Assembly: GCA_963169105.1 (NCBI GenBank)
Contig: OY720632.1
Coordinates: forward strand, 868,001-932,000
Length of the DNA stretch: 64,000 nt
Source of the DNA: Ceriagrion tenellum
Taxonomy: Eukaryota; Arthropoda; Insecta; Odonata; Coenagrionidae
Direction: 5' to 3'
Part shown: piece after piece, positions 31,781 to 43,724 of the stretch
Numbering within the stretch: the stretch's first letter is position 1
Layout of the letters: the number at the start of each line of letters is the position of its first letter
Notes under the pieces: model-generated
What the model was told of the DNA's origin: nothing
Seen by the model: only the letters and a program-made list of their open reading frames with translations
Databases searched by the model: none
Translations under genes and position numbers: made by a program

Positions 31781-34700
31781 CAGTGGCGGAAGAAATTAAC
31801 GCAAAATTTTTCGCTCGCCAGAATGCGGCATTTTTGGGAACTTCTAGGAGCAGTACACACTCGAAAGACTGGCAACACTGAGGAAAACATCGTCTACCGC
31901 AAATATTTGAAATCCGCAATGGAACTCTTATTTGTCGGAGCCTAGAACTTGGTCATCAATCGCCTCATTTTTGAGCTTTCGTCTCATTTTACTTGCACAT
32001 TCAGTCGCAGCGCATCGCTGTTTGTTTCAACGTGGTTCTTAGGTCGAATGGTATCATTTATACAGAAAGACTGATGATAAAAAATATTCACTATCCCCCC
32101 CAATTCAGTATACTATATGCTAAAATATTCATCTTCTACCACCAAGGGATATTTATTGTGGTCGACTTTCCGAGGATCTTTTAGAATGATGCGTACTGTG
32201 TCTGTTTCACCGAAATAATATAAATGGAGATTTATCCTCACCAAATGTCGATAAAAAAAAGATTTAATTAAAATAGGTATTGTCTACGTAATGTAATTTT
32301 TCATGATTTTCCATTTGTTAATTGACGAAGTTCCTTAAACGGATATTGATTAAATTAAAAACTGATATTTATTAATCAATCATTCTTGACCCAATATAAA
32401 TCCATCTTTAGTTCGTCAGAATGGGATTGAACTATGAAAACATACGTAAACATATATGATTTCACGAAATAAAAATAAATGTGCTCGCATCGATACCGAA
32501 TAATCTAGGCATATTTTCCCGATATTTCTTTCATCTTATCACAGGAAGCTTGGTGACGAGCTGTCCACTGTTAAGTTTTATCTTGTAAATATAGGATATA
32601 CGAATAAGCATTCAGAAAAGTTTACCCAAATTAGGTGTAGTTATGGATAAACAACTCTATTACGTCTGATTGCAAACTATCTTATATGCTTAGCTATAAA
32701 TTCGCCGCACATATAAAATTAACAAAAAGCCTTTTAAATGACTTCAGTTTGGAGTAAAATATCATTAATGAGATAAATTAATAGGTAACGGTTAATGTAG
32801 TAGCTGTCAGATGTATTTGGCTAGCTAAAGAGTGGTCCGTGTTCGATTTGTAATGAACGCAAATGAGTGTTTATATAAATTTCCTCATATTGGCGATATG
32901 AATGAATGTAGTGTGTAGCTGCAATGACTGGCTGATAATATGAAATTTTTTAAATATAAAAGAGATAAAATTTGCCGAATAAAAATAATTTTGCTCGACC
33001 AGAAATAGAACGAGAAACCCAAAAATGTCTCGACCAGGGGTGGGATTTCGGTTCTTTTCTTCTTATGGTCGTTATTGTCATCCAAAAGGCAAGCCGCATT
33101 TGTAGGGCAATGCACAAGGTCCTGGAAGCGCACTCCATTGCTATGTAGCACCCGATCTTTCTTAATGACGATCACGTTTTCGAAATCATGAGCGTACTCG
33201 AACAATGTTATTATGAAGAACCATGATTGCGGTTCAGTTTTGCTACCCAATAACAACTACTAGACTCTCTTATGACAAGGCGAATTTATGATGATGTTTC
33301 GTATCCTTTCGGTGAATTTATTTGCGTCCGAATGCGTTAATGTGAACTAAGTTACTTTTAAAATGAGTGGTGGTATTGTCTACGAACGTTTAAAATAACC
33401 AAAGGATAGGAAAAAACATACTACTCTCCCGGGAATACAAACAGAAAGAAGTAGTTCTCGATTTTACCTCATCAGCCCAGACCATTCCAATCAAACGCCA
33501 TAACGCCCTCATGCATGGGTTTGGAGGCCAGCTCCTTAAATCTGAGTTAAAGCAACGAGCAATCGTGGAGGACTCTTGAGGATCCCTAGAGGTTTCCCCG
33601 TGTCGATACAAAGCTCCACCAATACTAATCCATAAAAAATCGGAATGTATGAAGGGCGCATTATATTGATTTGGAAAATAGTATGCCTTTAATAAGAGCT
33701 TACTTTCCCCTTGTGTTGCGGGGGATACCTTTTCTGCCATAGATAATGTCTTGAACGCCAGGCGTTTAGCTCACAGGAAAGAAGTGGTATTTGACTTCTC
33801 TTACGCCCTTAAAAGTATTCGACGGGGGCTTCCAATTTTTTCGAAGCGCGACGAGCCTTTTCTTTCTGGTGCAGCAAGTATTTGAAACCTGTGCGTTATT
33901 TACAACAACAAACCACCCCGACCATCACCACCCGGAACTTGGCCAAGGTTTACTGATGACTACTTCATTGAGACGAGCGTCGATAGACGAACAAGCAGAG
34001 CGGACAGCGCAAGCAGACATACAGTTCAAAGTTTTAGCGGCCTCTCCCACAATTCTTGGAGGAAAAAAAGATCTTAATAGCCTTTGAGTATGCCTCATTT
34101 TTCTCCCAGGCGGAGGAATCGGATAGTAGGTTTGTAAAAGGCAAAAACATCTGTCGAAAAATTACCCGAAGAGGTGTTCCGCCTTTGACTTTCACCCACT
34201 GAACTTTTATTTGGTGTTTAAAGTTCAAAAAAAAATATCTTACTAATATCAAACGAAATTCATTAAATTCATGTCCGCTATAATAAGAACTATGTTTATT
34301 CAAATTTTTATCAATATTCATTTTTCGTCCGCAACTAGGAATACTTACGAGTTCACAAATGTCAAAATTCTAGGCGATGGTTCAAAATCAATCATGAAAC
34401 ATAGATGGAGCGGGCTGTACGGAGCGCAGCGTTCATTATGAGAAAGATGCAAGAAACAAACGCTTTTCTACCCCCTCAAACGAAACAACCCCAAATTAAG
34501 ATGCATTGAGGAAAATCGTGGGGGAAGAATGGGAAATGAACCCAGTAAAATGATACCGAAATGAGGGCAACTCCATGTCACAAATACTTGGTCAGGAAAT
34601 CGAAAATGGAGGGGGATTGATTGATTATAAGGCTAATAAACATCCACATTCTTTATGTAAATACCAGCATATTTCTCGATGATCCTTTGCTGTGATTATG

Positions 34701-36781
34701 AGCACACATAGCTCAAATTGAGAGAATTACGCATTCATTTTAACCTTTTCCACTCGTTCTAAATAAAGCATTACAGTGTCCCTTTTCAACATCCGTTAAA
34801 ATACATTACCACTAAGAGATGAAATTTATGACCCTGTAAAAAGTCTGCAAATATCTTCATGTGGGGGCACTCACAACTTTAACTTCCATTGAAGCAATAA
34901 TATTACGACGCATTTGAAGAGGAGTAGATTCTTTAGGAACGTATCAATCGTATAATCTTTGATGGTGCACATTCCTAATTTGCACTCCATTGACTACTCT
35001 GCGGATTAATGAGGAGTATACAAATGACCATAGGAAGAATATCTAATTATTGCTTAGTCGCTACATGGAAAAGATGATTTTGAGTATTTTATCACTTTCA
35101 CAGGGGAAGATAGGCGATGCATTTTTGTCGGAGTATTACTAACGCGTGGGTATAAAAATGCTCCTCATAAAATTTAACTGCGTAATTTTAGCCAAACATT
35201 TTTCACTGCGAATATGTCAAAAGGTATTTAAGTGATTCATTAATTTACCTTCTCCTCTAAGTATTATCCTCCATCTTCTAAGTTGAACTGTTGAACTACA
35301 CGGTTAATGTATTGCTCATAGCAAACCTAGAAAACAATGCTGGGAAAGCTTCAAATACCGTTTTAAAGATATTTTGAAGAAAATTCCACACTTGTTTGGT
35401 CTCTCACTCAGATAAGTAATCGGTATTTACAAGTTCGGCAGATAGAACCAAACTCTAATTCCTAATAAAAATAATTGCCCTCTTTACTAAATCATTTCAA
35501 AGTAATTTAAAGGTGAATGTAGCATCAGGTAAGGTCACTAAATCGAGTAACTGACACAATCAGAGATCCGGTCTATTCCCTCCTTCATGAATAGCTTTTC
35601 ATTGAGTGGTAAATTGGCGAATGAGTAGGTATGAGCATCACACGACAGACAGGACGTAGAAATCAAGTGGGGCCGAGTACCCTAAAATGGGAAGTAAACG
35701 TCTCATTCGACGACCAAGGAGACCGCTCTGATTCTTTTACTAAGCCCGAATATGCGTAAAACTCACACGCTCATGGTTGAGGTCAATATCCATTCCCTGG
35801 GCCTTCCGCGGATTCCTGCGAAGTTTTGGCTGCAATAAAGTCACATCGCGTAGATTAATTATAAAGGCACTAAAAGAGGCCACGCCAGGATTTGAACCCC
35901 AGGCATTCTTGGTCGCAGACGAACACTCTCCCTCTAGGCCACTTCATCGATCAAGCGAAATCCGCGTCCAGTGGTTCTTACTATGCAACGAAAAAAGGGA
36001 ATTTTAATGTTTCCTTTAAAAACTGGACCAAATAAAATGTTCTGGATTTTTGAAAGTAGTTTTCAGAAAGTAAATAATATTACGTTAGGAGTAATTAAGA
36101 AATGTAAGTGTTTGAGACGACCTGTATGCACGAGGGCGGAAACTTACGTAGGGTTTCAAGGTATTGGAAATTCTCGTAAATAAAACTATTCTCCACATGG
36201 AAACCATTCTATTCAACCAGATTTCCCATACTTTTACTTGAAATTCACAGGATATTACGCCAAAATGTTAATTGTAATGCATCATATTTCTCGGAAGTAG
36301 TTTGAGGCCTATAAAAACGATGTTCATCCACAGCTATTCCCTGCACGAGGAAATACGTTTTATTGTCAGTGAATTTGATCTGGAGAGTAAAAAATTTTTA
36401 TATCCCAACAAATAATGCTTTCATCGTATTGTTTCTTAAGTTTCAATCAAGAAATTTTTTTTAAACGGTCCAAAGCTTAAAAAAATATGGTAAGCATCTC
36501 TACATAATCAACTACGACTTCGGAACCTCAACTGGGTGAGGGTCGAAGCAAGCTCATCACGTTTATAACTCCTAGACGATCTCGCGAACATAAACCTTAT
36601 TAGTATGACTATTTACATGACGCGTAAAATCGATATCCATTCATAGAGAGTTTGAATATTCCCGGTTTCCATATGCTGTCTCATTGTTGTCAAGTTGTCG
36701 AAGGAAAAACGATTTCAATTAGTTCCCGTTTACGCCGCATTCAAACGCCAATGAGTTTTGCGTTAATTTTTTCCGCCACTG
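31781..36781. mobile_element. 5.0-kb TA-flanked inverted-repeat DNA transposon
   Basis: Both ends start CAGTGGCGGAA and then AAATTAACGCAAAA when read inwards; similarity extends, with mismatches, over ~65 bases to GGGAACT. The element is flanked by TA on each side (31779-31780 and 36782-36783). Removing the element and one TA rejoins the Tx-4 ORF2 reading frame exactly. TA targets and CAGT ends fit the Tc1/mariner superfamily. No transposase frame or DDE motif is visible in its AT-rich interior, so it is probably non-autonomous despite its size; a decayed transposase cannot be excluded. Confidence 0.85.
35876..35948 (-). mobile_element. tRNA-like SINE head inside the DNA transposon
   Basis: On the minus strand TGGCCTAGAGG (35941-35931) fits an A box and GGTTCAAATCC (35898-35888) a B box, 43 bases apart, the tRNA spacing. 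A T-arm-like hairpin is possible, but the acceptor stem does not pair, so it is a tRNA-derived SINE head or a tRNA relic. The SINE body would extend leftwards to perhaps 35.5 kb; its end is not clear. Confidence 0.55.
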
Positions 36782-37121
36782 TACAATCTGGGAAAAAATA
36801 AAAAAAATCTACAGATCCTGGGATGCCTTTGGTGGTGGAAAGGCCACCGACAAAGACCTTTTATCGTTAAATTTTAATGTTTTTCCGGCTTACAGGAGGG
36901 AGATTTTAACAGGCCTCATTGCGAATTTTATTAATTTAAGCATAGAAGGTAACCTCCGAATAAATACTTTTGTCTCATGTGTTCATAAATGTTGTAAAAA
37001 GAATACAAATGACATAAAAAAATGGCTACTGGAAATATTCCAAAACTAGATGTTTCTCCTTTGTGCTTTTGGTCTTCTCCTCCTTTGTGAAAGTAAATCT
37101 AAATAAGTATATTCTTTGCGT

Positions 37122-37415
37122 TGTTTAAGATATTTGCGTAGGAAAAAAGTAAACATTCAAGTAAACGAAGATTTATTTAAAGCGGTTACAAATTACCGGA
37201 CAAGGCGGCGACTCAAGCGATAGGAAAAGGTAAAAAAGTATTTTACAGGACAGCGGCAGCAGAGAAAAAGAGAGCGAGCGAGAGCGACTCCTCGACTACC
37301 AAAACTCAGGGGGGAGGAGGGAGACTGCTGTCGACCTTCCCCTCAGCGCACCACTACATGCGTAGTGTGCGTAGTGTAGATATGAACAGCGGAAAGCGCA
37401 AGAAAATACGTAACA
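37122..37415 (-). repeat. BEL/Pao 3' LTR
   Basis: 294 bp, from TGTTTAAGAT to AATACGTAACA on the plus strand. It lies next to the polypurine-like stretch on the internal side. Confidence 0.93.
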
Positions 37416-37629
37416 TACCGCCCGCCTCGTCCGTGACGAAATAATACAATGAATACAATAATAATACAATGATAATACATTGAGTAATAATGCAAAAATA
37501 ATACAAACAAAAAAGTCTGAGTAATGCGCTGGTTAATTACACTAAGGTGGACGGAATAACCGCCCGCCGTAAGAAGACCGTAAGCGCACACACAAAAAAA
37601 CAAGTAAATAATAGAAAATAACTCAACAA

Positions 37630-40600
37630 TCAATTTATAAGAGAGCAAAGTTTGTTAATAGATCTGGTCAGCACACCCTTTGAAGTCTTCAACTTTTCCA
37701 CCCTAACAAGTCCATCTTTCCCGGGATACACTTCTAAAACCCTGCCAGTTAACCACTTGGTCGGGGGTAAGAGGGTATCTTTAATTACCACTAGGGATCC
37801 TGTCTCTAAGTTTTCCCTTTTCACACGCCATTTAGGGAGCTGCATCATTTCGTGCAGATACTCTTGAGCCCATCATTTCCAGAAATGATCTCTCATAAGA
37901 GTGATTAACTTGTACCTATTCAAAGAATTTTGACCATTGGTTTTAGAAAAGGGTTCTGGAATTGCAGTGAGCGGCTCTCCTACCAAGAAATGACCAGGAG
38001 TTAATGGAATCAGATCATTGGGATCATTACTAATGGGAGACAGGGGACGCGAATTAAGGCAAGCTCCGATCTGACACAGCAGGGTTGACATTTCTTCAAA
38101 CGTCAAAGTTTGGTCCCCGATGACTCTGCGAAGATGATGTTTTGTGGACTTGATGCCCGCCTCCCAAAGACCGCCAAAGTGAGGTGCGTAGGGAGGGTTG
38201 AAGGCCCAGTCCGTGCCACTGGAGCTGAGGAGAGATGCTGTTCTCTCGAAGAAGGGTGAGGCAGCTCTGTACATAGACCTCAGCTCTCGATCAGCAGCTC
38301 GGAAGTTGGTTGCATTGTCACTAATAAGTTTAGAACAATGCCCTCTGCGGGAGATGAACCTACGAAAAGCAAGCATAAAATCATCAGAAGACAAGCCCGA
38401 AACACATTCCAAGTGCACTGCCTTTGTACTTAGGCAAATAAATAAGCAAATATATCCTTTGTAGGATTTATGTCCCCGGCCTTTGGTCGTTCTCAGAAGG
38501 ATAGGACCGGCATAATCCACTCCAGTGGAAAAGAAAGGTTTCTGAGGTTTCAGTCTCTCCACCGGTAGGTTTCCCATCTGCTGTTGGGTCGCCTTTCCTC
38601 GGAATCGGTTGCATACAGCACAACCCTTTATCTCCTTCTTCACCAAGACCCGATTGCGCAATATCCAATAGCGACGCGCAAGATAGGATCTCGTCAGCTG
38701 TTGACCTCCATGAAGGGTCGCCAGATGAGCATGCCTAACCAGCAAGGCAGCAAGATGACACTGCTTCGCGATGATAATTGGATGCTTCTTATCGTAGGAC
38801 AGCACAGCATTCTGCAACCTGCCACCAACCCGGAGGATACCTTTCTCATCCAAGAGGGGTTTGAATGGCAGCAAAGGCGATGACCGTGGGAGAGGGCGGC
38901 CTCTCTGCAGATTGGCCATCTCTAGTCCAAAATAACGAGCCTGCGACCATTTGATGAAAGCCTGCAGTGCATCAGATCGCTCTTTGGTAGATATATAGCC
39001 ATTTCTGCGGTCATTACTGTGCCTGGAATTGTGCAAAAGTCTTAGACACCATGCAATTGTGCGTACCAATCGCAGTAAACAAGAAAATTTAAAAACAACA
39101 TCACCAAATTCTGTCGATTGCGAGATATAGCAAGTAGCTAATCTCGCTTTGCGAAGCTCATCATTCTCGGAGCCATCAGAATTCCAAGACTCAGTGCTCC
39201 ACTCTCCTTCCTCTTTGATGAGCCAAGGTGGCCCATGCCACCACATCGATGACCGCTGCAGTTCAGCTGGGCTGACCCCTCGCGTGGCAGCGTCAGCAGG
39301 GTTGTGGCGAGTAGGCACATAGTTCCAACTGGCCGGTTCAAGTGAGGACTGGATCTCTGCCACTCGGTGAGCTACGAATGGCGTCCACTGCGATGCATGA
39401 CCTCTGATCCATGCCAGAGAGACCTTGGAATCCGTCCAAGCGTACACTGGGGGTTTCCCTAAGCGAATCCCACTAATCACCTTCACTAACAATCGAGTTA
39501 ACAGTAGAGCAGAACACAATTCAAGTCTAGGCACACTAACGGTTTTCACAGGGGCAACCTTAGTTTTCGCCACTAATAAATTCACAGAAGTTCCTTGAGT
39601 CGCACTCGACACACGAATATATACTACCGCGGCGTATGCTCTTTCGGAAGCGTCACAAAACCCATGAAGAGAGATATCTGACAGGTTTCCAGGGGACACT
39701 TGAACCCATCTAGGAATTCCGAGTAAATTAAGGTTTAATAGGGAGGTACGGAAATTACACCATGACGATGTCAAGCTAGGGGGAAGACATTGATCCCACG
39801 TAAGGTTAGCAAGCCATAAATCCTGTATAAAGATTTTAGCAAAGACTAAAACGGGTGCCATCCAACCCATTGGATCGTAGAGGCGTGCAATTTCTGAGAG
39901 AACCAATCTCTTCGTTAATGGGGAATCTGTGTGCGAATGAAGAATTCTAAGGTGAAAAACATCATCTCCTGGATCCCAGTCAATTCCAAGCGTAGCGATT
40001 TTATCCCTATCTAGGAAACTTTTGTGTTCAGGTCCGTCTGGACTAAGTTCACTATAATTTGAAGCCCATTTACTCAACGGAAATACTGCAGAATTCAGCA
40101 AGTTAACAATTTGTTCTTTGACCTCCAACGCTTGCTCTACATTGTCGGCACCACAAAGAATATCATCAACATATTAATGGTATTGAATAGCTTCTACACC
40201 TAGAGGAAAATTAGTTTGTTCATCCTCGGCCAACTGTCGTAGAACTCTAAGCGCTAAGAATGGGGCCGAAGCGGTTCCGTACGTAACAGTAGTTAGCTTG
40301 TAGTCCCTAACAGGCTCAGCTATGTTGAATCTCCAAAGAATTCTCTGATAGTCTGCGTCAACAGGATGTATTCGTATTTGACGAAACATTTTAACAATAT
40401 CAGTAACGAAAGCGACACTAAATAAACGCCATCTTGTTACAATTAACCAAAAATCAGGCTGTAATTTAGGTCCAGGTAAAAGTAAATCATTCAATGAAAG
40501 TCATGTTGATGATTTAAAAGAGGCATTAAAAACCACTCTAATACTCTTGGAGGTGTCACATCCCTTTTCAACGGCATGATGGGGAAGATAGTAAGTGTTA

Positions 40601-41217
40601 TCAGAATCCTGTTCCGTAACCTCCATGTGATTCAGAGATAAGTATTCTGACATAAACTGATTATACATGGCTTTTAATTTAGGTTTTCCCTCCAAGCGAC
40701 GTTCAGCACTCACAAATAAATTCAAAACGGATGTTCTAGAGGCATCTAAGTAGGCTAAATTATCATTTTTGAAGGGAAAACGCACTACATAACGTCCGTT
40801 ATCATCCCTCGTATGTGTTGTTCTAAAGTGATTCTCACAAAAGGTGTCAACGTCAGACATAGGCTTTTCCGACGAGACTTCTTCCATCTCCCAAAATACT
40901 TGTAGATCATTGGACAAGTCGTTCTGAGCTTGAATATGCAGTACAGACGCGGAATTTCTTCCACAACGCGAGGTATAAGTCGGAGCAGGTCCCATTAAAA
41001 TCCATCCAAATGGAGTTAGTCTAGCATTCGGGGAGCCCATAGGCCCTAGGCGTACTTCATTTAAGAACAAAGGTCCAAAGACGTCAGCGCCCAAAATAAG
41101 ATCAATCGAGGATGGTTTAGCAAACTCTGGATCAGCAAGATGTAAACCATGTAAGTGTGGCCAATGCTGAAGTCGTACAGAACGAGACGGAGTTAGCGTA
41201 GACAGCGTTTTTAACAC
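37630..41217 (-). pseudogene. BEL/Pao pol: reverse transcriptase, RNase H, integrase
   Basis: The first block (41217-40501) holds the end of the protease region (IDLILGADVFGPLF) and the N-terminal reverse transcriptase (VVFNASFKSS). The next (40494-40174) has DIVKMFRQIRIHP; after one stop comes YVDDIL (~40163-40175), the catalytic core. The long frame 40128-37873 (751 codons) contains the A17-type region (SLHGFCDASERAYAA), the integrase zinc-binding part (CAVCNRF) and catalytic core (GVDYAGPI, LISDNATNF, NPPYAPHFGGLWEAGIKS with the glutamate). After a stop at ~37873 the C-terminal domain follows to 37630 (WLTGRVLEVYPGKDG). Three breaks separate otherwise well-kept domains. Confidence 0.88.
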
Positions 41218-42849
41218 GTATGCTTGAACATAAAGACCAAAAGAGCTCTGTCACACACTGACCTAATAAATAAGTTCACAAGACTATTAGCAAACCCAGT
41301 CTCACAACCCTGAACTCCTGTAATAGGAACGCGCACACTCGTTTTCGTAAGATGCAACGCCTGAGCCACCCATTCCGTTACAAAAGAGGAATCGGAAGCT
41401 GTATCGAGTAAGGCTCGAACAGTTATTATCCTTCCAGAAGGCGACTCAATTTGTAGTCTCGCAGTTGCTAAAAGCACTACTTTGTTAGTCGTAGCTGAAT
41501 GAACGGATGCACCTGGCGTAATTAGGGTTGAGGCTGCAGCATTATCTGAGGTATTGAATAGCGATTTTGTCGAGGATGGATTTTCAAGCTGCAGTGGAGA
41601 CATAACCTGAGAATTTGACATGAAGGAATCGTGAAGTAATGTATGATGCCTTCGACTGCACACCAAACATGAGCTTGAAGATTTACAGCACCTCGTGGTA
41701 TGTTGATTAGATAGACAGTTCATGCAAAGGGAAAATTTATGCACATGTTCCTTACGTTCATGAGGTTTTAGCCCTTTAAAGATGGGACAATAATTCAAGA
41801 AATGCCCTTTTGAGCATAAGATACATCGCAATGACTTCTTTGGCGGTTGCGTAGTAGATGTAGTATTAACAACTGATCTCTGTTTAAAAGTCTTATCTTT
41901 ACACACAGGATCGCGTCGATTCTCGCGTATTGGAGCGGTAATACAAGAATTCGCTTCCCTTGTCACATCCAAGGCATGGATTCTATTTTCCAAAAAATTG
42001 AATAGAGCTGAGAATTTCGGAATATTAGTAGTATCTGTCAATGAATGTTCCCAAGCGAGATGAGTTGTTGAGTCGAGCTTTCGTAACAGCAAAAAAAACG
42101 AACCACTCGTCCCATTGTTCGACCGGCTTCCCAAGGTTCTCAAAGGCTCGTATCGTTTGACGAAAATGATCAAGGATACGTTTAAGTTCACCCGACGTAG
42201 CCCTTAACACCGGCGAAAGTTCAAATAAACTCTTCATATGGAAGTTTGAAAGAATTCTCTTACTCCCGTAACGCCTTTCGAGGTCGTCCCATGCCCCTTT
42301 GTAGTTCGTACTAGTAACCGGAGTATTCTCAATAACTTCCGCAGCAGCTCCGCGTAAATGAGTTTTTAAATATAGAAGCTTGTACACGTCAGGTATGTCT
42401 GGTAATTCGTGAACAAGTTTTTTAAATTGGTCACGGAAGCTCTCCCATTCCAATAAGTTTCCCGAAAAAGTAGGAAGTTCAATCTTTGGCAGTTGGGCAT
42501 GTACATTAAAGTTAGAGCATTGAATCATACTTTTAGATTCACTCGTAGCACTTAATTTAAAAATAAACTCCATAATGTTAGCACAGGCGTCACTATAATT
42601 GATCTCAGTCTGAGAGAAATAATCTTCTTGGCAATAGGCTGTTCCCGAGGCATCTCCTTTCTCTAAAACTACATAATGTTTGTTCAAAAAGTCATTCCAA
42701 TAAGAATTAAGTAACTCCTTACGTTGTTCCAATAGCGCAATACTAAGCTTATCTTTTCCCTGCTTCAACGTGTTCACCCAAAATCTAGCGATAAGTTCGC
42801 CTCTGTTAAATTGAGCTTTAACGAGTCTTTCTGTCTCTGGCGACGTCAT
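41211..42849 (-). pseudogene. BEL/Pao gag and protease region
   Basis: The ATG at 42849 (MTSPETERLVKAQFN) opens a gag frame with LPKIELPTFSGNLLEWESF (~42480), the hallmark of the BEL gag family with the DUF1759 domain. A shift near 42030-42190 leads to the zinc region (CILCSKGHFLNYC, then CMNCLSNQHTTRC and CLVCSRRHHTLLH). The aspartic protease follows: LLDTASDSSFV (~41410) holds the DTA active-site motif. The gag part builds the particle and the protease cuts the polyprotein. The frame ends at ~41211, one shift away from pol. The single shift between gag and zinc region may be decay. Confidence 0.85.
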
Positions 42850-43133
42850 AATGGGAAAATAATATGCACTTCTTATTCACGGGAAGAAAGATTTGGAACA
42901 CACCGAAGTAAATTAACACGTAAGTAACACAAGTAAGGCCAAGAATAGTCACCATGAAGCTAACATGACACATCAATCGTCAGCACTAAATACACTGCAC
43001 AGTTCACAAGTTGAAAAGTTAGTAGTATTTTCAAAGTTTATCACAAATTCAAGTTGCTTACCAGTGAGTCCAGTATAAAGCAAGTCACAGTCACACGTGT
43101 CGTCGGCCTCGATCCGGCCCGAAGGACCAGAAT

Positions 43134-43427
43134 TGTTTAAGATATTTGCGTAGGAAAAAAGCAAACATTCAAGTAAACGAAGATTTGTTTAAAGCGGTTA
43201 CAAATTACCGGACAAGGCGGCGACTCAAGCGATAGGAAAAGGTAAAAAAGTACTTTACAGGACAGCGGCAGCAGAGAAAAAGAGAGCGAGCGAGAGCGAC
43301 TCCTTGACTACCAAAACTCAGGGGGGAGGAGGGAGACTGCTGTCGACCTTCCCCTCAGCGCACCACTACATGCGTAGTGTGCGTAGTGTAGATATGAACA
43401 GCGGAAAGCGCAAGAAAATACGTAACA
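43134..43427 (-). repeat. BEL/Pao 5' LTR
   Basis: 294 bp, same length as the other LTR with four substitutions seen. It is followed on the minus strand by the tRNA-Tyr-like primer site. Confidence 0.93.
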
Positions 43428-43432
43428 TGCGT

Positions 43433-43624
43433 CTTTATCATCAATTAATTACAGAGGAGAACTTTTTAAAGCATGTAAGATAATTCTTTGAATTTAATAA
43501 TTGTAATACCTTTTTTCTATTTATTATACTCTGTTATAATGTGACCAGAAACCAAAATGTTTGTACATTTATGTAAATCACTGTTTTTTGAGAAAAAAAT
43601 AAAAAAGAATATTTAAAAAAAATC
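43433..43624 (+). other. Tx-4 3' end behind the BEL insertion
   Basis: The rest of the Tx-4 3' untranslated region, AT-rich, with AATAAA-like sequence and a poly(A) that runs into 5S. The join reads AAAAATC then ACCGG, one base off the usual AAAAC. Confidence 0.75.
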
Positions 43625-43724
43625 ACCGGTTCTTGTCTGATCACCGAAGTTAAGCAGCGTCGGGTCCTGATAGTACTTGGATGGGTAACCGCCTGGAAAC
43701 ACCGGGTGCCGTTGGTTTTTTTTT
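43625..43724 (+). pseudogene. 5S rRNA nt 27-117 and T-tract (unit 2, 3' half)
   Basis: Follows the Tx-4 poly(A). Several substitutions are present (CTTGTCTGATC, GGGTCCTGATAG, GGGTAACC, CTGGAAACACC), so this is the oldest-looking 5S half in the window along with the 53.7-kb one. It ends GTTGG (43715) and nine T. The sequence behind it is Jockey-like rather than spacer. Confidence 0.92.

Larger units (their letters stand above)
28812..37049 (+). pseudogene. Tx-4 ORF2, split by a 5-kb DNA transposon
   Basis: The endonuclease starts at the ATG 28812 (MELKVITFNTAAI). It shows ILLQEVH and INVYAPSGAEKRK, shifts frame near 29130, and continues with GGDFNAIYRPQ and KNRLDYIFTS to a stop at 29445. The reverse transcriptase (29539-31089) is one open frame of 516 codons with GKAPGPDGLTYEFY, YRPISLLNTDYKIYAH, IDLEKAFDNIRIQW, NSVRQGCPLSMILYA and IAYADDITIF (~30830). 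It then shifts into PIIAKIHTHIVNTHMY and the zinc motif CETCNKVDTVEHKILGC (~31715). The coding sequence is cut at 31780 by the TA-flanked transposon and continues in frame at 36784 (IWEKIKKIYRSWDAFGGG) to a TAG at ~37047. Confidence 0.87.
37122..43427 (-). mobile_element. BEL/Pao LTR retrotransposon in Tx-4
   Basis: Two 294-bp direct repeats (37122-37415 and 43134-43427) begin TG and end CA, with four differences seen between them. The flanking TGCGT (37117-37121 and 43428-43432) is a 5-bp target repeat. Coding is on the minus strand: gag, protease, reverse transcriptase, RNase H and integrase in the BEL/Pao order. Behind the 5' LTR (minus strand, ~43129 downwards) the bases TGGTCCTTCGGGCCGGAT fit the complement of the insect tRNA-Tyr 3' end with one mismatch, a likely primer site. 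A purine-rich GAGGCGGGCGG stretch precedes the 3' LTR. No envelope gene is seen. Internal stops show that it is inactive. Confidence 0.93.
26319..43624 (+). mobile_element. Tx-4: Tx1/L1-like retrotransposon with nested inserts
   Basis: Starts ACGAACAGTG directly after the AAAAC at the 3' end of Tx-3 and ends in a poly(A) before 5S nt 27 at 43625. Its own sequence is 26319-31780, 36784-37121 and 43433-43624, about 6 kb in total. It is interrupted by a 5-kb inverted-repeat DNA transposon in ORF2 and a BEL/Pao element in the 3' untranslated region, with a SINE-like piece between ORF1 and ORF2. The leader holds a hairpin (26403-26424). It is the longest Tx copy in the window but is not intact. 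Confidence 0.88.

Noticed and set aside
33390..33740. Minus-strand frame inside the TA-flanked transposon as a transposase
   Set aside because: 116 codons without a DDE triad or helix-turn-helix pattern, in AT-rich sequence. The 32885-33256 frame was rejected for the same reason.
35876..35948. Functional tRNA gene on the minus strand
   Set aside because: A and B boxes fit, but the acceptor and anticodon stems do not pair properly.
37122..43427. Endogenous retrovirus with an envelope gene
   Set aside because: No frame beyond integrase and its C-terminal domain is present before the 3' LTR; gene order and TGCGT target repeat fit a plain BEL/Pao retrotransposon.
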